From: an uncultured Schlesneria sp.
GTDB lineage: Bacteria; Planctomycetota; Planctomycetia; Planctomycetales; Planctomycetaceae
Direction: 5' to 3'
Assembly (NCBI GenBank): GCA_903834925.1
Contig: CAILLA010000225.1
Span: 1-64,000 of the forward strand
Length of the DNA: 64,000 nucleotides
This document shows, in pieces, positions 1-7,744 of the stretch. Under the pieces are notes generated by a model. It did not search any database. It was not told the DNA's origin and saw only the letters and a program-made list of their open reading frames with translations. Numbering within the stretch: position 1 is the first letter of the stretch; each line of letters opens with the position of its first letter. The translations under genes were made by a program, and so were the position numbers.

Positions 1-49
1 GGTCCTGTCCGTTGGGCGGATCAAACTGCTCTCCATTCACGTCGCCCAT
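1..49 (-). CDS. 5' end of an unidentified gene, cut by the window edge
   Basis: The minus strand carries an ATG at 49 followed by sixteen open codons reading MGDVNGEQFDPPNGQD up to the window edge. A good ribosome binding site, GAGGTGAT, sits just upstream at about 52-60. That site is the main reason to call a gene here. Too little protein is visible to assign a family. Confidence 0.45.
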   Translation of the reverse strand, partial: MGDVNGEQFDPPNGQD

Positions 50-214
50 CAGATCACCTCTGTTCCCTGTGACAAGCTCGAACAACTGTGGTTGCCGAAG
101 AGTCAATTTCTTGACAGAACCGGGCCACAAATAATATTCCGAATGGCGACCATAAACACAAGGTGACCGTCGTGATGCAATGAACCCGACGTTCGTTTTC
201 ATTCCCCGGTCCCC

Positions 215-371
215 GGGGATACAGCACTTTCGATCTCGCGAGGACTTTCGTTTGAAGAAAATCGTTTTCTAACTGTTTACTGGCTCGACAGTTAAGACTG
301 CGGTTTGCGTTAAGCTAACGAAGTCGGCGCAGCGATCGAAATATGCGGAACGCCCACCGTGCTGTGTCCCC
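215..371 (-). repeat. MITE-like element with GGGGACACAGCAC ends, copy 1 (inverted, divergent)
   Basis: The left end GGGGATACAGCAC (215-227) and the right end GTGCTGTGTCCCC (359-371) are inverted repeats matching at 12 of 13 positions. Read on the minus strand, the interior aligns by eye with the elements at 43795-43954 and 45220-45377. Shared blocks include GCTGCG, CGACTT, CAAAC, TAACTGT, AGTTAG and ACGATT, in the same order. The copy is thus diverged and opposite in orientation to the other two. No target duplication is obvious. The remainder of the gene-free stretch 50-480 shows nothing else I can name, apart from a GC-rich palindrome around 203-218. Confidence 0.6.
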
Positions 372-480
372 ACGGTTGCATTCCTAATAGACGCTTCACG
401 ACATGCTATCGAATCGCGGGAACGCCTAATAGGATCTGATGAGGGATGACTGGGGGAACTGATGTGGCAGGGGAAGTTCT

Positions 481-930
481 TCAGCTCGAACGTCGCTGCT
501 TGCACTTCAAGAAATAGCCCTGCACTTCGGCGATGCACGAACGGCCGTTAGGGGCCAGGGTTGTGCAGCGGGCTTCTGGGGATTGGGCTTTCAGGATGGC
601 TGCTTTAGTGCGAGCGACCGTTCCTTCTGCCACGTCGTCTTCGATGTCTTCTCGTTTCAGGTCGAAACAACTGCAAAGCGGTGCTTCGCGGTCCTTGATC
701 GGGATCGGAACGCTGAAGGAGGCTCGCGTGACGGTTCCTGAAAAGTCGTCGAAGTAAACGATGTCGCATTGGCTGGCTGGGCAGAAATAGGCTGACTCGG
801 CGAGATTTCGGCGAAGATCGGCGGTCAATTGAGCGTTCAGGGTTTGCGGGCCGACGGGTTGGCCAATCGATTCACACCGGGGACAGCGGCTGGCCACTTC
901 GTCCGGTTCTCGCATAAAGGCTTTGTTCAT
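481..930 (-). CDS. CopZ-like zinc/[2Fe-2S]-binding protein
   Basis: This 149-residue cytoplasmic protein resembles the N-terminal domain of the Archaeoglobus-type copper chaperone CopZ, which binds zinc and a [2Fe-2S] cluster. A first CPRC pair lies at residues 16-19, and a YFCPASQC segment near residue 50 provides further metal ligands. The BFD-like part starts at LCSC near residue 87, followed about 35 residues later by a C-x9-C pair (ARC...RSC). The heavy-metal-associated C-terminal domain of true CopZ is absent, so copper delivery is not implied. The start is the ATG at 930. It stands alone, 210 bp beyond the sigma/anti-sigma genes on the same strand. A role in iron-sulfur or copper handling is inference from the family. 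Confidence 0.7.
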   Translation of the reverse strand: MNKAFMREPDEVASRCPRCESIGQPVGPQTLNAQLTADLRRNLAESAYFCPASQCDIVYFDDFSGTVTRASFSVPIPIKDREAPLCSCFDLKREDIEDDVAEGTVARTKAAILKAQSPEARCTTLAPNGRSCIAEVQGYFLKCKQRRSS

Positions 931-1011
931 ATTTCGTTACTGTCTGCTATTCGACACAAACTGTCTTGCAGTCAAAAATTCGGATCATACTGCCTAAGGA
1001 GCCGTAAAACA

Positions 1012-1088
1012 TTAGCCCGACGCGCAAGGGCTAAAGAATAATCCGGGCTAGGGCAAAGGCCCGTTAACCACCCCCGTGGAGGGGGTGG
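1012..1088. repeat. two intergenic hairpins between the anti-sigma gene and the CopZ-like gene
   Basis: TTAGCCC (1012-1018) pairs perfectly with GGGCTAA (1028-1034). CCACCCCC (1068-1075) pairs with GGGGGTGG (1081-1088). They lie downstream of the anti-sigma gene on its strand and could end its transcript, but neither is followed by a run of T on that strand. They may equally be members of dispersed repeat families. Confidence 0.4.
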
Positions 1089-1140
1089 GGTTTCATTTGG
1101 ATTGCGTGCGTAAACACCGGCCAACTCCCTGGCCTGAGGA

Positions 1141-2880
1141 TCAAGGAGCCGGGTTGGTTGTTTGGCCGGATTTCAGCACGAACAGCATTCGGACCAGACG
1201 CGGATTCCGGCTGTCGTGATTCGTGTTATTATGCATCGTATTACGACCCATGCCGCCGCCAAGACCTCCTGATGAGTCAAGGTTCGAATTCAACATCGAA
1301 CCGGCGATTAAAGGGGTTCCCTGATTCTGTACTGGTGTGGCCTGCTGAAGTGCAACATGCGGCAGGTTCTGACGTGAAACGCGGAAATAGCCCTGTCCTG
1401 TGTTTCCAGAGATCTGGGCGTTATTTTCAGGCAGGTTTTTGTCTGAAGCATTGGCTGTCGGATTTGAAGCAACCGGAGCAGCTGCGGGAGTTCCGAATTC
1501 AAACTTTTGACCGGGGTTTACCGTTTTTCCGATAATGGAATTTGACATGCTGAGTGGCACGGTCCCGTTTGCGTTGTAGTTGAAGTCGCCATGAGCGTTT
1601 GCTGCACCGTTTCGTGCCATCAAGACGCCGACCGCCATCTCTGCCTCAACATTTACCGCCGTCGTTTCATCAGCGTAGAGCCTTAGTGAATGATTCTGAG
1701 ATTTGTAATCGGCGACAGTGGGTGAATTCTCTGCCAGCATCCCCTCGGTTGTTGGCATCGACGCGACCGGCAATTCGATCGGTGGTTGTGGACTCCAGTT
1801 CCGTACGAGATCCGGATGATTCCTGGCTAAATCATCGATCGTGCCTACCAGTTGATCGCCGGTTGCTCGCACGAAAAAAACCTGGAATTCATCGGTTCGA
1901 TTCGAGTCCCGATTTTTGCTCGATTCCTTTTTAGCGTTTGTGAGCAGTTGATCTGCGCGACGATCTAACGTGTCATTTTGTTTGACCCGCGACGTCTCAT
2001 CGCTGAATTCAACTTGTTGCAACGATCGCTTTTGAAGCAGGAGTTTTAGCTGGTCGGAACCTCGATCGATATCGATGACCGTGAAATCGACGACGGCGAC
2101 CGTGTTGTTCGGGTCAGCGACCTTGGAAACGATGACGTTTCCAATCGCGAGAGACGACAGGAAATCATTCTGTGATTGAGGCTGAATCGAGTTGGAAGTC
2201 GTGTCCGTCATATCAGAATTCGTCGCCATCGGAACGGAATCCTGTGCCAGGTTTTCTTCTTCGTTGAGCTTCGCTTCCGGATCGGATTGAGTTGCAGATT
2301 CGTCTTTTTTGCTCCGCTCCCAATTTGCGGTTTGAGGCAAGGCAAGACTTCGCTTCGAATTCCTGGATTCAGCCGAAACATCCGATTCGAGATTCGCGCT
2401 GGTAAACTTGGGTCGAGCGTCGGCGAGTAATTCTTCAGCAGCGGGTTTCGTTCCAAATGTGACCTGCGGAAGGGGTTCGACATACGGTAAGTCTGGCGGC
2501 GGCGAATTGGCGGTGAACGGCGAGCTGTTAAAAGTCACAAACATCATTAACGAAGCCATCGTCGCCAGCATCCCCGCAACAAATGCCGTCCATTCACGAC
2601 GCAGGCTTCGTCGAGTTGTTGCAGAAGCGACATTTTGCGGAACAACCAATGCCGGTTGCGCTGCGGCGTTCACCTGCTTCTGGACGTTCGCCGCCAGCTC
2701 GCGCGGTGCCGATTCACGTGGGAATGAATGCAGCAGCGCTGACAACTTCGACGTCTCATCGAGTTGCTGGCGGAGATCGGACGACGATTCAAGCGAACGT
2801 TCGACCTCACCACGTTCGTCAGGGGAAACTTCCCCATCGAAGTAGGCCGAGATCAGTTCTTCGGGAACCGGGTGGTTCAT
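1141..2880 (-). CDS. membrane anti-sigma factor with long extracytoplasmic region
   Basis: This is a 579-residue protein, 62 bp downstream of an ECF sigma gene on the same strand, so probably its regulator. Residues 1-60 have the look of an anti-sigma N-terminus (VPEELISAYFDGEVSPDERGEVE), but the HxxxCxxC zinc motif of ZAS-type anti-sigma factors is missing. One membrane helix spans about residues 97-117. The remaining ~460 residues would be outside the cytoplasm. They are rich in Ser, Asn and Gln at first, then contain a folded-looking segment around residues 240-370 (VVDFTVIDIDRG, FQVFFVRATGDQLVG) and a low-complexity Asn/Gly-rich tail. The sensing role is inferred from position; the C-terminal domain is not one I recognise. 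Confidence 0.75.
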   Translation of the reverse strand: MNHPVPEELISAYFDGEVSPDERGEVERSLESSSDLRQQLDETSKLSALLHSFPRESAPRELAANVQKQVNAAAQPALVVPQNVASATTRRSLRREWTAFVAGMLATMASLMMFVTFNSSPFTANSPPPDLPYVEPLPQVTFGTKPAAEELLADARPKFTSANLESDVSAESRNSKRSLALPQTANWERSKKDESATQSDPEAKLNEEENLAQDSVPMATNSDMTDTTSNSIQPQSQNDFLSSLAIGNVIVSKVADPNNTVAVVDFTVIDIDRGSDQLKLLLQKRSLQQVEFSDETSRVKQNDTLDRRADQLLTNAKKESSKNRDSNRTDEFQVFFVRATGDQLVGTIDDLARNHPDLVRNWSPQPPIELPVASMPTTEGMLAENSPTVADYKSQNHSLRLYADETTAVNVEAEMAVGVLMARNGAANAHGDFNYNANGTVPLSMSNSIIGKTVNPGQKFEFGTPAAAPVASNPTANASDKNLPENNAQISGNTGQGYFRVSRQNLPHVALQQATPVQNQGTPLIAGSMLNSNLDSSGGLGGGMGRNTMHNNTNHDSRNPRLVRMLFVLKSGQTTNPAP

Positions 2881-2942
2881 AGTACTGGCTTCTTCCTGCT
2901 GCCAACTCGGGCAGGCTTCAAAATCGTCTCAAGGAATATCAT

Positions 2943-3527
2943 CTAAAGGACTTCGGATCTCAGCAACGCCGATAATTTTTCACGCAGCTCCAGCCTGGCC
3001 CGATGGATGCGGCTGCGAACCGTTCCCAGCGGTACATTCACGACGTCCGCAATTTCTTCGTAACTCATTCCATCCATTTCTTTTAACACCAGTGCCGTCC
3101 GGAATTCTTCACAGAGTTCGGATAACGCCTGTTGAACAAGGCGTTGCCGATCGCTGACATCCATCGCATACGACGGCTCGCTGGTCGGATTTCCATCGGA
3201 GGGTTCAAGTCCGCTGGCATCTCGTCGAGCTTCGAGTGAAACCGACATTCGTCGCGACTTTCGTTTGGAACTGACGGCCGTATTAAACGCGATTCGGAAC
3301 AGCCACGAGTAAAACTGAGACTGCCCGCGAAAACTCCCCAGTTTTTCGAACGCGTTCACAAACGCTTCCTGTGCCGCATCTTGCGCATCTTCGGTCGAAC
3401 CGAGCAGATGCAACAAAGAATGAAAAAGCCGATTCTGATACCGCTCGACAAGCAGCCCAAAGGCTTCTCGACGCCCAGCCAGACAATGGTCAATCAGCGT
3501 TTGGTCGGATGTTTGGTTCACGATCAA
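2943..3527 (-). CDS. ECF-subfamily RNA polymerase sigma factor
   Basis: The 194-residue protein has the two-domain plan of ECF sigma factors. Sigma-2 covers about residues 20-95 (LVERYQNRLF, DAQDAAQEAFVNAF, FYSWLFRIAFN). Sigma-4 covers about 130-185, with the helix-turn-helix MSYEEIADVVNVPLGTVRSRIHRAR. A 35-residue acidic linker separates them. It would direct RNA polymerase to promoters released by the membrane anti-sigma factor encoded next. The start is uncertain: TTG at 3527 or GTG at 3521, neither with a clear ribosome binding site. A promoter-like sequence begins only about 8 bp upstream. Confidence 0.9.
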   Translation of the reverse strand: MIVNQTSDQTLIDHCLAGRREAFGLLVERYQNRLFHSLLHLLGSTEDAQDAAQEAFVNAFEKLGSFRGQSQFYSWLFRIAFNTAVSSKRKSRRMSVSLEARRDASGLEPSDGNPTSEPSYAMDVSDRQRLVQQALSELCEEFRTALVLKEMDGMSYEEIADVVNVPLGTVRSRIHRARLELREKLSALLRSEVL

Positions 3528-3534
3528 TCAGAAT

Positions 3535-3563
3535 ACAGACGCGCGTTCGGAAGAGAAAGTTCC
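3535..3563 (-). promoter_or_regulatory. possible ECF-type autoregulatory promoter
   Basis: On the minus strand GGAACTT (3563-3557) is followed after exactly 16 bases by GTCTGT (3540-3535). This fits the general ECF promoter pattern of a GGAACTT-type -35 box and a GTCT-type -10 box. It points into the sigma/anti-sigma genes, as expected for autoregulation. The -10 box is so close to the first possible start codon that the transcript would be nearly leaderless, which lowers confidence. Confidence 0.35.
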
Positions 3564-3734
3564 CGCAATTGCACAGGAAGAAGTGCATTTTTCCGAAGTG
3601 TCCGACCAAAGTCGATCGAGTTCGCAAGAAATTCGTCTCGTTGGAAATGGTCTGGACGATATTTCCTGTTTCGCATAGGTTCCCGTCCCGTCGTTCATGG
3701 TTTGAACAAATCCTGTCCAAAAAAGGAGTTTTGG

Positions 3735-4445
3735 ATGCGTCGCTTTAGCTTGGCTCTCGTGTTGTCCGGTTGTGTGGCAAGTTTCGTTGGTTGCGGCCAG
3801 ATGAGTGGTAATAGTCCCGCCGCAGCGACCGCTCGTGGAGGGATGGCTGTCGTCGATCTCGACAAGGTGGCCGCTGAAACGGGCCGCGATCGACAACTGG
3901 CTCAATCCCTGGAATTAGCTCAAAATTCGCTGAACCAGTCTTTGCAAAAGACGGTTGAAAGCGCGAAAGAACAATTAAACGCCAAGAAAAAAGCCAACGG
4001 TACATCGCCGACCGAAGAAGAACAAAAAGAGTTCTCACTGATGGAACGTTCGGCGATGACCCAGTTGACTCAAATTCAAAACAAGGCTCGGGCGGAATAT
4101 GAGCAATACAAGCAAGTTCAAATTGCCAAATTCCGAGCTGAACTGAAGCCAATCACCCAGGAAATCGCTGCAAAGCGTGGCCTCAGCATCGTGATTCCGA
4201 AGAACGAAGGCTTGCTGCTGTCGGTTGATCCCGGCGTCGATATCACGGACGAAGTGGTGATAGTTCTGCGTGAAAAGCACCCGATCGCTCCGATTCCTCA
4301 AGCCGCCGCTGCCGCACCTCAACAGCCTGCAGAATCTCAGCCCGAATCGATTTCGACCCGAGCCAGCCGAAAAGCAGCTGCGGCAAAATCTGCCGCTGCT
4401 TCCAAAGCGAACACGGAATTCGAAGAAGAAGAATCGGCCCGTTAG
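3735..4445 (+). CDS. OmpH/Skp-like periplasmic chaperone lipoprotein
   Basis: From the ATG at 3735, preceded by AAAGGAG at about 3722-3728, the product has 236 residues. The reading frame is open further upstream, but that extension runs through the promoter region and lacks a ribosome binding site. The N-terminus RRFSLALVLSGCVASFVGC is a lipoprotein-type signal with candidate lipidated cysteines at 13 or 20. Residues 36-180 match the Skp/OmpH plan: a short strand (GMAVVDLDKVAAETG), a long coiled coil rich in Gln, Lys and Glu, then a beta return (GLSIVIPKNEGLLLSV, DITDEVVIVL). Skp-family proteins hold unfolded outer-membrane proteins in the periplasm. The last ~45 residues are an Ala/Ser/Lys tail. 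It is divergent from the ECF operon. Confidence 0.75.
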   Translation: MRRFSLALVLSGCVASFVGCGQMSGNSPAAATARGGMAVVDLDKVAAETGRDRQLAQSLELAQNSLNQSLQKTVESAKEQLNAKKKANGTSPTEEEQKEFSLMERSAMTQLTQIQNKARAEYEQYKQVQIAKFRAELKPITQEIAAKRGLSIVIPKNEGLLLSVDPGVDITDEVVIVLREKHPIAPIPQAAAAAPQQPAESQPESISTRASRKAAAAKSAAASKANTEFEEEESAR

Positions 4446-4466
4446 TCGTAACGGCTATGAATCGTC

Positions 4467-4559
4467 GTGCCACTGTATGACCGTCTTCGGTCATGCAGTG
4501 CTCTTTGGTCGGCAGAAATCGAAGCCACTACTTCTCCGAAGACTCCGAAGCAGTGGCAC
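4467..4559. repeat. GTGCCACTG palindromic repeat, copy A
   Basis: GTGCCACTG (4467-4475) and CAGTGGCAC (4551-4559) form perfect 9-bp inverted ends of a 93-bp element. The left half is itself a hairpin: CACTGTATGACCG, loop TCTT, CGGTCATGCAGTG (4471-4500). The right half keeps CTCCGAAGACTCCGAAG. It resembles copy B at 5936-6032. Confidence 0.75.
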
Positions 4560-4614
4560 ACAAGTTTAGAAATCGTTGTTGCCTTCGCAACTCGATTCGA
4601 AATTGGACCTCACC

Positions 4615-4650
4615 AGCCCGGGATGCTTTTTGCTTTCCGGGCTGTTTTTC
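4615..4650 (+). terminator. rho-independent terminator after the OmpH-like gene
   Basis: AGCCCGG (4615-4621) pairs with CCGGGCT (4637-4643), and GTTTTTC follows directly. It lies 170 bp beyond the OmpH-like stop codon and after repeat copy A. The rest of the gap 4446-4863 (about 418 bp) shows no gene. Confidence 0.65.
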
Positions 4651-4863
4651 ATCTTTGCAACGATCTTGACGGAAATTTGTAAGTTTCCGTTTACAACGCT
4701 GAGGGAGCTTGGGGTTTTTCACGTGTCATGCAAACCATCGGGTTTGGACTTTTGTCAAACATGAGACTCAGACGATAACGACAGCCGAGTCCACAAATTT
4801 CCTGGTCATTTTTTGGCTGTTGATTTCATGGCGACGCGTCCCGCGCATCACACAAATCAATCG

Positions 4864-5910
4864 ATGCGATTCTGTCGTAGCTGGCTGTTCGCCGTATGGG
4901 GACTGCTGTGCGCCCCATTGTTGGCGCAAGCACAATCTTACGACCCCGCACCGGTCGATCATGCAAGCGTTCTGCCAGCGCCGTCCGCGTACGCGGCACC
5001 GCCGACCGTGGTTCGTGGTCCGTGCGATCCCGATTATTGGATCGTCAGTACCCGTGGTGCCAAGGACCAGGTCGAAGCGGGGCAGGCTTACGATTATCAG
5101 GTATACCGATTCGATGGCCCAAATCCCGGTCGCGGCAGTTCCATGAACGAACTGCTTGCTTCACTTCAGCCAGGTGTTCCCGTCTGTTTCATGGCACATG
5201 GCAGTTTCGTGACCTGGGATTCGATGCTGACGGATTCGAGCTACACATATCGCTGGTTACGAAACGCGGCCCCTTGCCAACCAGTACACGTGATTTTCTA
5301 TACCTGGGCCAGTGACGACGTGGATTGTTGTATTCCACACCTTCGGGTTAACAAACTTGGCCGTCGTGCTTCACTGAATGGTTTTTATCTGGCTGACCTG
5401 GTGACCAAGGTCAGTGCTAACCACCCGGTTTGTCTGATCGGACACAGTCATGGAACTCGCATGGTGGCATCCGCACTGCATTCGATGGGTGGTGGTGCGG
5501 TTGAGGGACGCGTTCTGATCCATGGACCTCAGCCGGCTCGACGGATTCGAGTTGTTTTGGCAGCGGCGGCGATTGATCACGACTGGTTGAATCCCGACAA
5601 ACGTTACGGACTCGCGTTGTGTCAGGCCGAAGCGGTGATCAACCTGCGAAACCACGCCGATTTGCCGCTTTTGCTTTATCCCCTGCGTCGACCGATTTCT
5701 GGAAAGGCACTGGCCATTTCGGGGGTGACCCGCCGTGATCGTGCAACGCTGGGGGACGGCAATCAGAAAATCATCGATTATAGCGTGACCGATCTGGTGG
5801 GCATCGGTCACATCTGGTCGCATTATTACAATCAGCCTCATATTGCCGATGCCATTCGACATTACGTCTACTTCGACGAATGCCCTCAGCCGACTGCTTA
5901 CTCGCACTAA
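4864..5910 (+). CDS. secreted alpha/beta-hydrolase-fold protein
   Basis: The ATG at 4864 gives a classic signal peptide (MRFCRSWLFAVWGLLCAPLLAQA) and a 348-residue product. In-frame starts at 4828 and 4813 are possible, and no start has a good ribosome binding site. The nucleophile-elbow motif GHSHG is at residues 193-197, with Ser195 as the likely nucleophile. It follows VCLIGHSHGTRMVASAL, as in lipase/esterase-like hydrolases. Candidate acid and base residues lie in the C-terminal third (AIDHDWLNPD; GIGHIWSHYYNQPHI). The substrate is unknown. It is a single gene flanked by palindromic repeat copies A and B. Confidence 0.7.
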   Translation: MRFCRSWLFAVWGLLCAPLLAQAQSYDPAPVDHASVLPAPSAYAAPPTVVRGPCDPDYWIVSTRGAKDQVEAGQAYDYQVYRFDGPNPGRGSSMNELLASLQPGVPVCFMAHGSFVTWDSMLTDSSYTYRWLRNAAPCQPVHVIFYTWASDDVDCCIPHLRVNKLGRRASLNGFYLADLVTKVSANHPVCLIGHSHGTRMVASALHSMGGGAVEGRVLIHGPQPARRIRVVLAAAAIDHDWLNPDKRYGLALCQAEAVINLRNHADLPLLLYPLRRPISGKALAISGVTRRDRATLGDGNQKIIDYSVTDLVGIGHIWSHYYNQPHIADAIRHYVYFDECPQPTAYSH

Positions 5911-5935
5911 TGCGTTGTCAACGCTAAGGATTCGG

Positions 5936-6032
5936 GTGCCACTGGATGACCGTCTTCGGTCACCCAGTGCTTTTCGATTGCCTCGAAAATAGGGAAGACA
6001 CTGCGTCGGAGAAGACTCCGATGCAGTGGCAC
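5936..6032. repeat. GTGCCACTG palindromic repeat, copy B
   Basis: The inverted ends GTGCCACTG (5936-5944) and CAGTGGCAC (6024-6032) bound a 97-bp element made of two hairpins. The left one is CACTGGATGACCG, loop TCTT, CGGTCACCCAGTG (5940-5969). The right one is CACTGCGTCGGAG, loop AAGA, CTCCGATGCAGTG (5999-6028). It fills the gap between two convergent genes and could act as a bidirectional terminator. Confidence 0.75.
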
Positions 6033-6073
6033 ACAACCCGAACTTTACGTTTTAACAACGCACCAGGTTTCGA

Positions 6074-7582
6074 TCACGTTTCAGCGAACCGCATCAGATC
6101 CTGTTTCGTGGCTTGCTCATTCGTAAAGATTCGCGTGATTCGACCGCGAGCCAGCGTCGCGATCCTGTCCGCGTGAGCCAGCACGAGTTCTGGTTCGGTT
6201 GAAGCCAGGATCACTGCCGCTCCCTGTCGCTTCTGTTCTGCGACCAGTTCCATGATTTCGGCCTTAGCGTGAACGTCCATGCCGCGTGTCGGTTCTTCGA
6301 GCAGCAGAACGCGAATGGGACCCAGTAACCATTTCGCCAGAACAACCTTCTGCTGGTTGCCACCTGACAGCGACCCCGCTCTTAAAACGGGGTTCGGTGG
6401 ACGACATCCGACGGTTTCGAGCATCGGCCGACAGACGCGGTGCTCGCGTTTTCGAACGAGCCAGTTGCCCAGGTTGTTGCGCAAGTGAGCCAGCGTCATA
6501 TTATGAGCGATCGATGCTCGTCGCGCGAGTGTCTGTGCCCGGTCGGCAGCGACGAGCACGATCCCGTTTTGAACGGATGCTGAGACATCCCCGGTTCGTT
6601 GCGGTTTGCCGTCAAGCAAGACCTCGCCGCGTTCGACGGAGGTCGCACCAGCCAATGCATGGACCAGATCCTGATGTCCAGCTCCGACAAAACCGTAAAG
6701 CCCAAGACACTCGCCCGGCTTTACGTCGAGCGTGATTTCGTCGAAGTAGCCGGCTTTGTTCAAACCCCGAACATCCAATCGGGGTTTTCCACCAATCGCT
6801 GCTGGTAGTGTTGCTTCAGTACATTCTTCCGTCGTTGATTCACCCGTTTCACCAACCATCCGACGGATGATGGTTGTCCGATCGAGTTCGGACGTTGGTC
6901 GCGTCTCAAGCTTTCGTCCATCTTTCAGAATTGTCACTCGGTCACAGATTGCCAGAACGTCTTCAATAAAATGACTGATAAACACGATCGCCACGCCGCG
7001 TAACTGAAGATGCTTGATCAATTCAAACAATCGCCTGGCTTCGGGCAGGCTGAGGGCGCTGGTCGGTTCATCCAAAATCAGCACACGAGCACCGCTGTGT
7101 AGTCCACGAGCAATCTCGACCATTTGCCGAATCACGAGTGGAAAATCTCTCAGTCGAGATCGAACGTTAATATAAATATCCAGCTCTGCCAGCGATGCGG
7201 TCGCCTGGCGATTCATTTCTTTCCAGTCGATCTGACCCCACGAGTTTACGAGTTGCCGTCCCAGAAACAGGTTCTCGGCGACGGAAAGCTGTTCGATGCC
7301 TGAAAGTTCCTGGTAGACCATTGCGATGCCATGCGACAGGGCTTCACGGGGTGAGCCAAGGTGAACCAGTTTTTGGTCCAACCGAATCTCACCCGAATAA
7401 TCTGGCACGACCCCGGCAAGCACTTTCATCAATGTGCTTTTGCCTGCTCCGTTGCAGCCAACCAGTCCGTGAACTTCACCCGGTTGAAGTGTAAAGTCGA
7501 CATCGCTGAGCGCCACAACGCCGCCATATCGGACGCCAATATTGCGACATTCAAGCAGTGGTACAGGTGCGGCAACCGACAT
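6074..7582 (-). CDS. sugar ABC transporter ATP-binding protein (RbsA/MglA type)
   Basis: The 502-residue product contains two fused nucleotide-binding domains, as in the RbsA/MglA/XylG ATPases that energise import of monosaccharides. The first domain has a standard Walker A (GCNGAGKST), Walker B/D-loop (VLILDEPTSAL) and a degenerate signature. The second has a degenerate Walker A (GFVGAGHQD) but an intact LSGGNQQK signature and LLLEEPTRGMDV. This asymmetry is normal for the family. The start chosen is the ATG at 7582 (MSVAAPVPLLECRNIG); an in-frame extension to 7675 adds an unrelated-looking leader. No permease or substrate-binding gene is within the window, so its partners are encoded elsewhere. 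It diverges from a ROK sugar kinase. Confidence 0.88.
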   Translation of the reverse strand: MSVAAPVPLLECRNIGVRYGGVVALSDVDFTLQPGEVHGLVGCNGAGKSTLMKVLAGVVPDYSGEIRLDQKLVHLGSPREALSHGIAMVYQELSGIEQLSVAENLFLGRQLVNSWGQIDWKEMNRQATASLAELDIYINVRSRLRDFPLVIRQMVEIARGLHSGARVLILDEPTSALSLPEARRLFELIKHLQLRGVAIVFISHFIEDVLAICDRVTILKDGRKLETRPTSELDRTTIIRRMVGETGESTTEECTEATLPAAIGGKPRLDVRGLNKAGYFDEITLDVKPGECLGLYGFVGAGHQDLVHALAGATSVERGEVLLDGKPQRTGDVSASVQNGIVLVAADRAQTLARRASIAHNMTLAHLRNNLGNWLVRKREHRVCRPMLETVGCRPPNPVLRAGSLSGGNQQKVVLAKWLLGPIRVLLLEEPTRGMDVHAKAEIMELVAEQKRQGAAVILASTEPELVLAHADRIATLARGRITRIFTNEQATKQDLMRFAET

Positions 7583-7744
7583 TCGCGTGAGCTCTTTCGG
7601 GGAAGACAAATCTGGTTCTGAGGATGGGTGATTGCGGGCGTTTCGGAAAGCCACAACCCGTGAATAGTGTAGCAAGCGTTCGGTTTAGTTTGTTACTGTA
7701 ATCGGGGGTCAGTTAACGATGGATCATTGAAAGGATTCCTGGCG

